Assembly: GCA_035483935.1 (NCBI GenBank)
Contig: DATHPK010000020.1
Location: 1 to 24,916, forward strand
DNA from: Bog-473 sp035483935
GTDB lineage: Bacteria; Actinomycetota; Acidimicrobiia; Acidimicrobiales; RAAP-2
Length of the DNA stretch: 24,916 bases
Direction: 5' to 3'
The notes beneath the pieces are model-generated. The model saw only the letters and a program-made list of their open reading frames with translations. It did no database searches and was not told where the DNA came from. Position numbers and translations under genes: made by a program. Shown piece after piece: positions 6,090-13,068 of the stretch (position 1 is its first letter; every line of letters begins with the position of its first letter).

Positions 6090-7004
6090 TTACAAGGAGA
6101 AGCTGTAGCCCGCGGTCGGATGCCGCAGCTTCGACATCGCCTTCGCCTCGATCTGGCGGACCCGCTCGCCGGTCAGGCCGATCCGCACGCCAACTTCCCG
6201 GAGCGTGAGCGGCCTTCCGCAGTCGATGCCGAACCTGAGTTTGAGGATCTCGCGTTCGCGCCCGTCGAGGCAGTCGAGCATCGTGGACACCTCGCCGGCG
6301 AGCATGGCCGATGCCGCGAACTCGAAAGGCGACACCGCGCTTTGGTCCTCGACCATTTCGCCCAGCTCGGCCGCGCCGTCGTGGCCCATGTGCTCTGACA
6401 GCGACGCCGGAATGACTGCGTGCCGGAGGACGACGGCGACCCTGTCGGCACTGACCTCGAGGTCGTCGGCGATCTCGTCGACTCCGACATGACGGCCCCG
6501 TTGGGCTTCGAGATGACCGCGCGACCGCGTGATCTGGTTGAGAAGCTCACGAACCTGTGGCGGGAGACGGATGTTGCGGCTGCCGTCGGCGATCCCGCGG
6601 ACGATGGCCTGGCGAATCCACCACGTGGCGTAGGTGGAGAACTTGAAGCCCTTCCGCCAGTCGAACTTCTCGAGGGCGTGGATCAGGCCGAGGTTGCCTT
6701 CCTGCACCAGGTCGAGCAGTGGCAACCCGGAGCCTTGATACTTCTTGGCGATCGACACGACGAGGCGGAGGTTGCCGTTGGTGAAGGTCTCGGCGGCCTG
6801 CTCTCCGGTCCGTACCGTCCGGCGGAGCTCGCGCGCCCGTGCGAGGCCCACCTCCTGGCCGGTGGCGAGCGCTGCGCTGGCGTCGCGCCCGGCCGCAGCG
6901 AGCTGGGCCAGACGGACTTCGTCGCCCTTGGACAGCAAGGGGTAGCGGCGGATCTCTCTGAGGTACTGACCGAGCAGGTCCTCCTCATGCGTCGGCGCGC
7001 GCAT
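6090..7004 (-). CDS. RNA polymerase sigma factor, sigma-70 group 1/2 (RpoD/SigB-like)
   Basis: This 304-residue factor directs core RNA polymerase to promoters. Region 1.2 is at 8-36 (LGQYLREIRRYPLLSKGDEV), region 2 at 74-155 including NLRLVVSIAKKYQG, FDWRKGFKFSTYATWWIRQAI and NIRLPPQVRELLNQ, region 3 at about 156-235, and region 4 at 240-296 with REREILKLRFGID and the HTH ending GERVRQIEAKAMSKLRHP. It lacks the long N-terminal region 1.1 of a housekeeping sigma, so a group 2 alternative (HrdB/SigB-like) is most likely. ATG 7004 gives the expected N-terminus; GGAGG lies 12 nt upstream, a rather long spacing. It is divergent from the DEAD-box helicase. Near-housekeeping promoter specificity is expected from region 2.4. 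Confidence 0.93.
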   Translation of the reverse strand: MRAPTHEEDLLGQYLREIRRYPLLSKGDEVRLAQLAAAGRDASAALATGQEVGLARARELRRTVRTGEQAAETFTNGNLRLVVSIAKKYQGSGLPLLDLVQEGNLGLIHALEKFDWRKGFKFSTYATWWIRQAIVRGIADGSRNIRLPPQVRELLNQITRSRGHLEAQRGRHVGVDEIADDLEVSADRVAVVLRHAVIPASLSEHMGHDGAAELGEMVEDQSAVSPFEFAASAMLAGEVSTMLDCLDGREREILKLRFGIDCGRPLTLREVGVRIGLTGERVRQIEAKAMSKLRHPTAGYSFSL

Positions 7005-7292
7005 GCTTGGCGATGGCCTCCGTTCCTCGAGACCGGATTGCAGGGTGCAGCAGACGAGTGCTCTCTCGCGGTGCGTCTGATTTCGCCAACATGCCGGGGC
7101 GGTGTGCCGACGATGTCGGCGGTGCCACGCTAGCCGTCGAGACGAGCTGGTCCCTTCGATCGCCTCGTGTCCGCTATGCTGTATCTCGATACCGCGTGCG
7201 TTCGCATTGCGGTGGCCGGCCAATCGTGCCGGCAGGGCCCACGAGACATCACATCGAGTCGGCCATTCTTCGCCTTGACCGATTGGAGTCTT
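7005..7292. other. Divergent promoter region between sigma factor and helicase genes
   Basis: No gene is evident in these 288 bases. On the plus strand TATGCT (7175-7180) could be a -10 and would give a leader of about 110 nt for the helicase gene; on the minus strand TAGCGT (7132-7127) could serve the sigma gene. Neither has a good -35. Two short perfect palindromes, TGGCCGGCCA (7213-7222) and TGCCGGCA (7227-7234), lie in the helicase leader. Confidence 0.35.
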
Positions 7293-8645
7293 GTGACCAT
7301 CTCTACCTCTGCGCTCGCGCCTGTCCGTTTCGCGGACCTCGGCGTGCCCCGAGCGCTCTCTGCCGCCCTGGAACGGAGCGGCATCGATCGCGCCTTTCCG
7401 ATCCAGGCCGCGACCCTGCCCGACGCCCTCGCCGGGCGGGATGTCTGCGGCATGGCCCCCACCGGTTCGGGAAAGACCTTGGCCTTCGGGCTGGCGATCA
7501 TGTCGCGCCTGGCCGCGCGCACGGGCCCACGCCCCAAGCGTCGCCATCCCTCGGCGCTGGTCCTCGTCCCGACGCGGGAGCTCGCCGCGCAGATCGAGCA
7601 CGCCCTCGCGCCGCTCGCCGTCGCCGTCGGCGCCCGGGTGACATCGATCTACGGTGGCGTCGGCTACGGCCCCCAGCGCACGGCGCTGCGCAACGGGTGC
7701 GACGTCCTCGTCGCGTGCCCGGGTCGTCTCACCGACCTCCTCGCGCAGGGTGCCCTGAGGCTTTCCCACGTGGACGTGGTGGTCGTCGACGAGGCCGACC
7801 GCATGGCGGACATGGGCTTCCTCCCCGCGGTCCGTCGCCTCATAGATTTCACGAGCGACTCGCGCCAGACGCTTCTCTTCTCGGCGACGCTCGACGGTCC
7901 GGTCGACAAGCTCGTCCGCGACTACCAGCACGACCCCGTCTTCCACGAGGTGGCGTCGTCCGCCGAGGACCGCGGTGAGGTGGACCACCATTTCTGGCGG
8001 GTCGAGCACGCCGACCGCGTGGACGTCACCGCCGACGTGGTTCGTGCGAAGGGGCCGGCGATGGTGTTCTGCCGGACCAAGCGCGGCGCGGATCGGCTCT
8101 CGCAGCGTCTCGGCCGCTCCGGTCTCAAGTCGGCCGCCATCCACGGCGACCGCAGCCAGAGCCAGCGCGAGCGAGCCCTCGCCGCCTTCCGGACCGGCCG
8201 GCTCGATGTGCTCGTCGCAACAGACGTCGCCGCGCGCGGCATCCACGTCGATGCGGTGCCCCTGGTCGTCCACTTCGACCCGCCCACCGACCACACCGAC
8301 TACGTGCACCGCTCGGGCCGGACCGGGCGCGCAGGCGCCGACGGTCTCGTGGTCTCCCTCGTCGGCCACGAGCATCTCCGCGGTACGAAGCTCCTCACGC
8401 GGCGGCTCGGGTTGTCCCCGGACATCTCTGTGCCCGACATCCCCTCCCTTTCGTCAGCGGTCGGTGCACGTACGCCGCGGCCCGCCGCCCCTCGCGCCTC
8501 TGGACCCTCGGGCGTCCCGGGCGGCAACGGCTCCGCTGCATCCGCCGAGCGCCCCCGCACCTCGCATCAAGGGCCGGTCCGGTCCGGACGGGTACCGTCG
8601 GGACGCCGTCCCCGTCGAGGAGGTCGACGCCCCCCACGGCGCTGA
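7293..8645 (+). CDS. DEAD-box ATP-dependent RNA helicase
   Basis: This 450-residue protein unwinds RNA duplexes, typically in ribosome assembly, mRNA decay or cold adaptation. All motifs are in place: Q-motif region FADLGV...FPIQ (13-38), I APTGSGKT (55-62), Ia PTRELAAQ (93-100), Ib PGR (143-145), II DEAD (166-169), III SAT (197-199), IV MVFCRTK (257-263), V ATDVAARG (309-316) and VI HRSGRTGRAG (339-348). Residues from about 390 to the end are a disordered tail rich in Arg, Gly, Pro and Ser, as in RhlE-type helicases, probably for RNA contact. GTG 7293 is preferred over upstream codons because GGAG lies 4 nt before it and the Q-motif spacing is then normal. Cold induction is suggested only by the nearby cspA and desaturase. 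Confidence 0.94.
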   Translation: MTISTSALAPVRFADLGVPRALSAALERSGIDRAFPIQAATLPDALAGRDVCGMAPTGSGKTLAFGLAIMSRLAARTGPRPKRRHPSALVLVPTRELAAQIEHALAPLAVAVGARVTSIYGGVGYGPQRTALRNGCDVLVACPGRLTDLLAQGALRLSHVDVVVVDEADRMADMGFLPAVRRLIDFTSDSRQTLLFSATLDGPVDKLVRDYQHDPVFHEVASSAEDRGEVDHHFWRVEHADRVDVTADVVRAKGPAMVFCRTKRGADRLSQRLGRSGLKSAAIHGDRSQSQRERALAAFRTGRLDVLVATDVAARGIHVDAVPLVVHFDPPTDHTDYVHRSGRTGRAGADGLVVSLVGHEHLRGTKLLTRRLGLSPDISVPDIPSLSSAVGARTPRPAAPRASGPSGVPGGNGSAASAERPRTSHQGPVRSGRVPSGRRPRRGGRRPPRR

Positions 8646-8946
8646 GCGTCGTACCCACATCGCTCGAGCCCGGCTGCCGTCGCCGGTGGCTCCGAGACCG
8701 CCGCGCCGGTTCCGGCGGGCCCAGGGCGGCGGCCGGACCCCGGATGGCCGGGACCCCAGAGGGCGTCGTTCAGGGTCCCTGAGGGTCACCCGACGTTCAT
8801 GTTGCGGGGCGTCGGGTCGTGTTTCCACCTGGTCGGCGTTAGTTTGTGGAGAGACGAGTTGGGCATTCATCCCCCCGTTGGATAGAGCGGGCGGAAGGGG
8901 CGATGACACGCAGCGGAGAGAGCGACGGACACGTTCGGAGACGGCG
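8646..8946. other. Intergenic region with two inverted repeats
   Basis: No gene is evident in these 301 bases. GGGACCC (8750-8756) pairs with GGGTCCC (8773-8779), and ACCCGACG (8788-8795) pairs exactly with CGTCGGGT (8810-8817). Both are perfect stems, the second being 8 bp, and together they may terminate the helicase transcript. Further on, TAGTTT (8840-8845) is a possible -10 for the HATPase gene, about 100 nt before its start. Confidence 0.45.
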
Positions 8947-9855
8947 GTGACCCCGTCCGCGCGCACCTCCGAATCGTCGATGTCGGACACGGTGCAGTTC
9001 CTGCGGCTGCACCCGACCCGTGACGCCGGCGCCCTGAGCCGGGCCTTCGTCGAGCCCCTCGTCCAGCAGTGGAAGCTCGGGCCGCTGGACTACGACGCGG
9101 CCCTGATCACGACGGAACTGGTCACGAACGCCGTGCTGCACGCGGAGTTCGACGTCGTGGTGGCGTTGCGTCCCATTGCCAACGGTGTCCGCATCGAGGT
9201 GACCGACCAGTGTCCGTCGGTACTCCCGCACGCGGCGCCCTACAACACGGGCGACCTGTTCGCCCTGACGCTCGGGCTGAGTGGGCGAGGGCTGCGGGTC
9301 GTCTCGGAGCTGGCGGCGCGCTGGGGCGTGGACTCGACGCAGAAGACGAAGACGGTGTGGGCGGAACTGATCACCGGGCAGAGCGGTCCGAGCGAGCCGC
9401 TGCTCCAGCTCGAGTACGAGTTGGTCGTGCGCGACGGGTTGACGCTGCGCTTGTTGGACCTCCCGACCGATGTCGCCATCGAGAGCGGGGTGCAGATCGA
9501 GGACGTCGTGCGGGCGATCCAGCTCGAGCACGGACCGGTACCGCCCGATCAGGGCACCGTCGCCCGCATCTATCAACTGTTGCTGTCGACGGCGGCGGAC
9601 CGCTTGGCCGGCCGCGATGCCGTGTTGTGGGCGTCCACCGAGAACCGCCCGGCCTTCGACCTGGAGGTCGTGACCACCATGGAGGCGATGCAGGACCTAG
9701 GTGAGCTGTGGCGGATGCTCGAGGACCCGAGCGGGCTCCTCGAGATCGAGCCGCCCCCGGCGCCCGAGAGGGTCGTGGCGTTCCGGCACTGGCTCCGGGA
9801 CGAGGCTCTGCGGCAGGTCGGCGGCGAGGCGCCGCACCCGTACGGGTCCGCCTGA
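8947..9855 (+). CDS. HATPase-domain protein, anti-sigma regulatory factor (RsbW-like) with extra C-terminal domain
   Basis: Residues 15-142 are a GHKL/HATPase fold of the SpoIIAB/RsbW type, which binds ATP and either inhibits a sigma factor or phosphorylates an anti-anti-sigma protein. The N box is ELVTNAVLH (57-65, with Glu57 and Asn61), the G1-type box has Asp87 (VTDQCP), and the G2-type box is LGLSGRGLRVV (109-119). Residues 150-302 form a second helical domain ending FRHWLRDEALRQVGG; from recall, a similar C-terminal domain recurs in actinobacterial anti-sigma/SpoIIE-linked proteins. GTG 8947 is chosen because GGAG lies 6 nt upstream; ATG 8980 has no ribosome site. No SpoIIAA-like antagonist gene is adjacent; the nearest sigma gene is 2 kb away and a link is unproven. 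Confidence 0.85.
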   Translation: MTPSARTSESSMSDTVQFLRLHPTRDAGALSRAFVEPLVQQWKLGPLDYDAALITTELVTNAVLHAEFDVVVALRPIANGVRIEVTDQCPSVLPHAAPYNTGDLFALTLGLSGRGLRVVSELAARWGVDSTQKTKTVWAELITGQSGPSEPLLQLEYELVVRDGLTLRLLDLPTDVAIESGVQIEDVVRAIQLEHGPVPPDQGTVARIYQLLLSTAADRLAGRDAVLWASTENRPAFDLEVVTTMEAMQDLGELWRMLEDPSGLLEIEPPPAPERVVAFRHWLRDEALRQVGGEAPHPYGSA

Positions 9856-9912
9856 GCGCGGCGCGTGTGGTGAGGTCGTGCGGGTGGCTGCGTCGTGGTC
9901 GCGGTCGCGGTC

Positions 9913-10131
9913 CTAACGCGGTGCGGCCGTTCCGTCCTTGACCATCGTCTCGTCGAACTTCTCCCACCCCATGTGGTAGCGGGTCCGGGCGTTCCCCGGG
10001 ATCCAGTCGATGGTTCCCTTGCTGATCTGGAGCTCGCCGAGCTTCTCTTCGTCGCTCCACACGACGAACTTCACATCCGCATGGAGGACGATCCCGGTCG
10101 GAAGGTCGACGGTGACTTCGTGCGTGGCCAT
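9913..10131 (-). CDS. Small conserved hypothetical protein
   Basis: This 72-residue soluble protein has no known function. Two strands at the N-terminus (HEVTVDLP, ADVKFVVW) lead to the motif KLGELQISKGTIDWIPGNA (30-48) and a short helix WEKFDETMV. From recall, the KLGxLxISKGxIDWxPGNA pattern recurs in small actinobacterial proteins, often as single genes. There is no ribosome site; TACCGT lies 7 nt before ATG 10131, suggesting leaderless expression. It converges on the HATPase gene and is divergent from the lipoprotein gene. Confidence 0.78.
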   Translation of the reverse strand: MATHEVTVDLPTGIVLHADVKFVVWSDEEKLGELQISKGTIDWIPGNARTRYHMGWEKFDETMVKDGTAAPR

Positions 10132-10138
10132 GCCTGGA

Positions 10139-10144
10139 ACGGTA
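10139..10144 (-). promoter_or_regulatory. Possible leaderless -10 for the 72-residue protein gene
   Basis: TACCGT on the minus strand fits TANNNT and ends 7 nt before ATG 10131, in the absence of a Shine-Dalgarno sequence. No matching -35 is seen. Confidence 0.4.
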
Positions 10145-10256
10145 CCGGCTTGTGTGAATGTTGACGCCTGACGTGACTTATATCCCTATGGGAAAAGGCC
10201 GGGTTGCGAGAGGATGTGGGGATGGGCGGGCAGAGGTCTCTGGAGTTCCGCGTCGC

Positions 10257-11000
10257 ATGGGGCTGAGACGACCGAAGCCGGGGGGCGCTCGGGCGGGACG
10301 CATGGTGTGGCGACCGTTCGCGATCGGTCTCCTCGGAGTGGTGGCGCTGCTCTGTTCGAGCTGTGCCGGCGGTCCTCAGCATCCCGCCGCCACGAAGGCA
10401 GTGAACCACGACGCGGCACGTGTCAGGACCGCGCCGGCGACCGACCTGGTTGCACCGACGACGACCACGACGACGTCCGCTGCGAAGGCCGCCGCTCCCT
10501 TCATTCCTGCCGCGCAGCCGGCCCCGGCTGCACCGTTGCCTACGACGACAACCACGACCACCCCGGTGCCTCCCGGGTGCGTGTGGACCGCGTTCGCGAC
10601 CAAGGTCTCTACGGATCAGGGCAACTACTCGCCGGGCCAGCCAGTGCAGATCACACTCGAGTTCGAGAACACCGGGCCGGCGTGCACGGTCAATTCGACG
10701 GGCTACGCGTGTCCGCTCGTCAGCATCCACGACGCGGCGGGGGCTCTGGTGTGGTCGAGCGCCGCGCCCGTCGCGACGGGATGCCCGTCGACCTTCACCG
10801 GACCGATGACGCTGGCGGCGAACTGGTCGCAGAGCTTCTCGTTCACCTGGACCCAGGGGTCGTGCACGCCCGGGCAGACGCAGGCGTGCCCCGGGCCGCA
10901 GGTGCCGGCGGGTCAGTATCAGGTCACCGGTCAGAGCGGCGGCGGTTCCAGCCAGATCCCGGCGGGCGCGCCGGTGGCGATCAACCTCACGGCCGGCTGA
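10257..11000 (+). CDS. Secreted lipoprotein with Thr-rich linker and BsuPI-like domain
   Basis: An Arg-rich start (MGLRRPKPGG...) is followed by a hydrophobic segment WRPFAIGLLGVVALL and then CSSC, an imperfect lipobox, so export and probable lipidation are likely. A linker holds two Thr runs (six and seven Thr) among Pro and Ala, encoded by repeated acgacgacc units. The C-terminal part, from about residue 110, has NYSPGQPVQITLEFENTG, typical of the Ig-like intracellular proteinase inhibitor (BsuPI) fold found in many secreted bacterial proteins. Six Cys in this part (GCVW, GPAC, YAC, TGC, GSC, QAC) suggest disulfides outside the cell. ATG 10257 has GGAG 11 nt upstream; ATG 10302, right before the hydrophobic segment, is possible. 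Function is unknown. Confidence 0.82.
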   Translation: MGLRRPKPGGARAGRMVWRPFAIGLLGVVALLCSSCAGGPQHPAATKAVNHDAARVRTAPATDLVAPTTTTTTSAAKAAAPFIPAAQPAPAAPLPTTTTTTTPVPPGCVWTAFATKVSTDQGNYSPGQPVQITLEFENTGPACTVNSTGYACPLVSIHDAAGALVWSSAAPVATGCPSTFTGPMTLAANWSQSFSFTWTQGSCTPGQTQACPGPQVPAGQYQVTGQSGGGSSQIPAGAPVAINLTAG

Positions 11001-11039
11001 CCCCGTAGCCGAGGAAGTTCCGGGGACCGGCGCGGAACA

Positions 11040-11060
11040 CTGCCGGGACGGTTCCGGCAG
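11040..11060 (+). terminator. Hairpin after the lipoprotein gene
   Basis: CTGCCGG-GACGGTT-CCGGCAG is a perfect 7-bp stem with a 7-nt loop, 39 nt after the lipoprotein stop codon and without a T-tract. A second hairpin, GGGGG (11084-11088) with CCCCC (11096-11100), lies between it and the nuclease start. Confidence 0.45.
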
Positions 11061-11132
11061 GTCGCGGCGATGGCTCGGCACGAGGGGGAAACGGTCCCCC
11101 GGAATGTCGCGGCCACCCGTCACACTGTTCAT

Positions 11133-13034
11133 ATGGCGACCGTTGTGATCAGGCCGAAGGATGCGTCCTTCGCGAAACACTGCCCCGAGCGGGTGCAGCT
11201 CGACGTGCTGCAGCCGTGCGAGCCCCTGCCCGACTCGCCCTTCCTCCAGAAGCTGTTCCGGGCGGGCGACGAGCACGAGGAGGAGACGATCGGCGGGGTC
11301 TTCGACGAGGTGGAGGGGGCCGTCGTCATCGAGGCGGATGATCCCGACGCCCGCGAGTGGCACACCCGGCAGGCCATCGCCCAGGGGGCCCGCCTGGTTG
11401 CGGGTGGACGGTTGCCGGTGGACTTCGACGGGCATCGAGTCGGCGAGCCCGACCTGTTGGTGGCGTGCGGTCAGGGGTACCTGCCGGTCGACGTGAAGTC
11501 GCACAAGTCGCTGGAGCCGTCGCGGCCGGACCGGACCGGGGGCGGGTCCGCGTTGGTTTCGCCCGTGGCGGCGCCGTACTTCGAGTCGGCCCGGGTCGAT
11601 GTCGATTGGATGGCCCGCCGGCACGTGGGCGACCTGATGCAGCTGGCCCACTACCGGCGCTTGCTCGAGGCGGCGGGTTGGGCGTCGACGGGTCTGGGCC
11701 ACAACGTCGGCGGCATCTGCGGGACCGAGGGCGTGATCGTCTGGTACGACCTCGATGCGCCGGTGCTTGAGGCGCCCGAGCACGTCGTGGCGAGTGGGTT
11801 GCCGCGTCGGATCAGCGCGATGGAGCGTTACGACATGGAGTTCGCCTTGCGGCTCGACGTCTCGGTGGCGGCCGAGGCGCATCTCGACGACGCGTCCGTG
11901 CCGTTGCTGGCCGAGCCGATCGTGTGCCGCGACTGCGGGATGTGCCGTTGGCGGGACTGGTGCGGGGCGCAGATGGAGTCGGTGGCGGACCTGAGCCTGG
12001 TATCGGGGGTGGGCGTGGCACGGCGGCGCCTGTACCTCGAGCACGGCGTGTCCGACCTGTACGCGCTGGCCGGTCTGGACTGGACCACGGCCGAGCTGGT
12101 GCGGAGGGGCGTGGACCTCAGCGACCTGTCGGACCGGGTACGGGAGGGTCCGTGTCCGGGGTCGACGCCCTTGGCCTCGGTGATCCCCAAGCGCAAGAAG
12201 CAGCTCGAGGACCTGGCGGCGCTCGGGTTCGTGACGGTGGGGGACCTGGCCGGGTTGGACGGGCGGACGTTCGTGCTGTGCGCCGGGGGTGGTGGTTCGA
12301 GTGTCGCGGGGCAGATCGAGCTGGCCCGGGCGAGGGTGGGCGGATTGCCGGCCTACCGGCGGCGGGACGTCGTATCGGTCGAGGTGCCGCGGGCGGACAT
12401 CGAGGTCGACGTGGACATGGAGAGCATCAACGACGGCTGTTACCTCTGGGGTGCGTTGGGCACCGACCGGCGTACGGCCGGGGCGGCGGCGGAGTACGTG
12501 TCCTTCGCGACGTGGGACGTCGACATCGAGTCGGGCGAGCTCGTCGCCTTCGAGAAGTTCTGGACGTGGTTGTCGGCGGTGCGTGCGCGGGCGGCGGCCG
12601 AAGGTGCCTCGTTCCGTGCCTACTGCTACAGCCGCAGCGCCGAGGAGGGCCAGATGACGCGGCTCGCCGACCGGCTCGGCGTGCGCGACGAGGTGGATGC
12701 GTTTCTCGGGTCCGACGAATGGGTCGACCTGTTGGAGGTCGTCCGCAAGCAGCTGCTCACCGGCCGCAGCATGGGCCTCAAGGAGACGGCGCCGCTGGCC
12801 GGGTTCTCGTGGCGCTTCGACGACGCCGGCGGGACCCTGGCGATGGTCAAGTACGACGAGGCCGTCGACGTCGAAGCGGACCCTTCGAGCCGGATGGTGG
12901 CGGCGCAGTGGATCCTCGACTACAACGAGGACGACGTGCGGGCGACGGCCGCACTGCGCGGCTGGCTGGACGGCGCGGCGCGGGTGTTGCCCTCGATCGC
13001 CGCATGGGACGAGGAGCGACGCTCCGCCGCTTGA
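11133..13034 (+). CDS. TM0106-type RecB-like nuclease fused to an RNase H-like exonuclease domain
   Basis: This 633-residue protein joins two nuclease folds. The N-terminal PD-(D/E)XK domain shows GEPDLL (104-109) and the active-site strand VDVKSHK (119-125). Four Cys, Cys17 plus Cys268, Cys271 and Cys277 (CGMCRWRDWC), match the iron-sulfur cluster layout of Cas4/AddB-type nucleases. A helix-hairpin-helix-like stretch follows (SLVSGVGVARRR, about 290). The C-terminal RNase H-like/DEDD exonuclease domain has VDVDMES near 430, with the Asp-x-Glu of motif I, and YNEDDVRAT near 600, with motif III. Both active sites look intact. ATG 11133 matches the expected family start; the upstream ATG 11070 is less likely. 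No ribosome site is present and CACACT lies 6 nt before the ATG, so leaderless expression is possible. The biological role of this family is unsettled; no Cas genes are nearby. Confidence 0.88.
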   Translation: MATVVIRPKDASFAKHCPERVQLDVLQPCEPLPDSPFLQKLFRAGDEHEEETIGGVFDEVEGAVVIEADDPDAREWHTRQAIAQGARLVAGGRLPVDFDGHRVGEPDLLVACGQGYLPVDVKSHKSLEPSRPDRTGGGSALVSPVAAPYFESARVDVDWMARRHVGDLMQLAHYRRLLEAAGWASTGLGHNVGGICGTEGVIVWYDLDAPVLEAPEHVVASGLPRRISAMERYDMEFALRLDVSVAAEAHLDDASVPLLAEPIVCRDCGMCRWRDWCGAQMESVADLSLVSGVGVARRRLYLEHGVSDLYALAGLDWTTAELVRRGVDLSDLSDRVREGPCPGSTPLASVIPKRKKQLEDLAALGFVTVGDLAGLDGRTFVLCAGGGGSSVAGQIELARARVGGLPAYRRRDVVSVEVPRADIEVDVDMESINDGCYLWGALGTDRRTAGAAAEYVSFATWDVDIESGELVAFEKFWTWLSAVRARAAAEGASFRAYCYSRSAEEGQMTRLADRLGVRDEVDAFLGSDEWVDLLEVVRKQLLTGRSMGLKETAPLAGFSWRFDDAGGTLAMVKYDEAVDVEADPSSRMVAAQWILDYNEDDVRATAALRGWLDGAARVLPSIAAWDEERRSAA

Positions 13035-13068
13035 GACCGGCCGGGTGCGGTCGATGGTCGACGGTCGA

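Noticed and set aside
5439..6398. 319-codon open frame on the plus strand across the HTH gene and sigma-factor gene end
   Set aside because: It is antisense to the sigma-factor coding region and lacks any recognisable domain; the minus-strand frames are supported by overlap and motifs.
10459..10562. Tandem acgacgacc repeats as a possible mobile or CRISPR-like repeat
   Set aside because: They simply encode the two poly-Thr runs of the lipoprotein linker and are not spaced by unique sequence.
11133..13034. CRISPR adaptation gene (Cas4-like) in a CRISPR locus
   Set aside because: Domain order is that of TM0106-type proteins, and no repeats or other Cas genes occur in the window.
13035..13068. 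Terminator between nuclease and amidohydrolase genes
   Set aside because: Only a 5-bp stem with an 8-nt loop (GACCG/CGGTC) and loosely repeated GGTCGA words are present, too weak to call.
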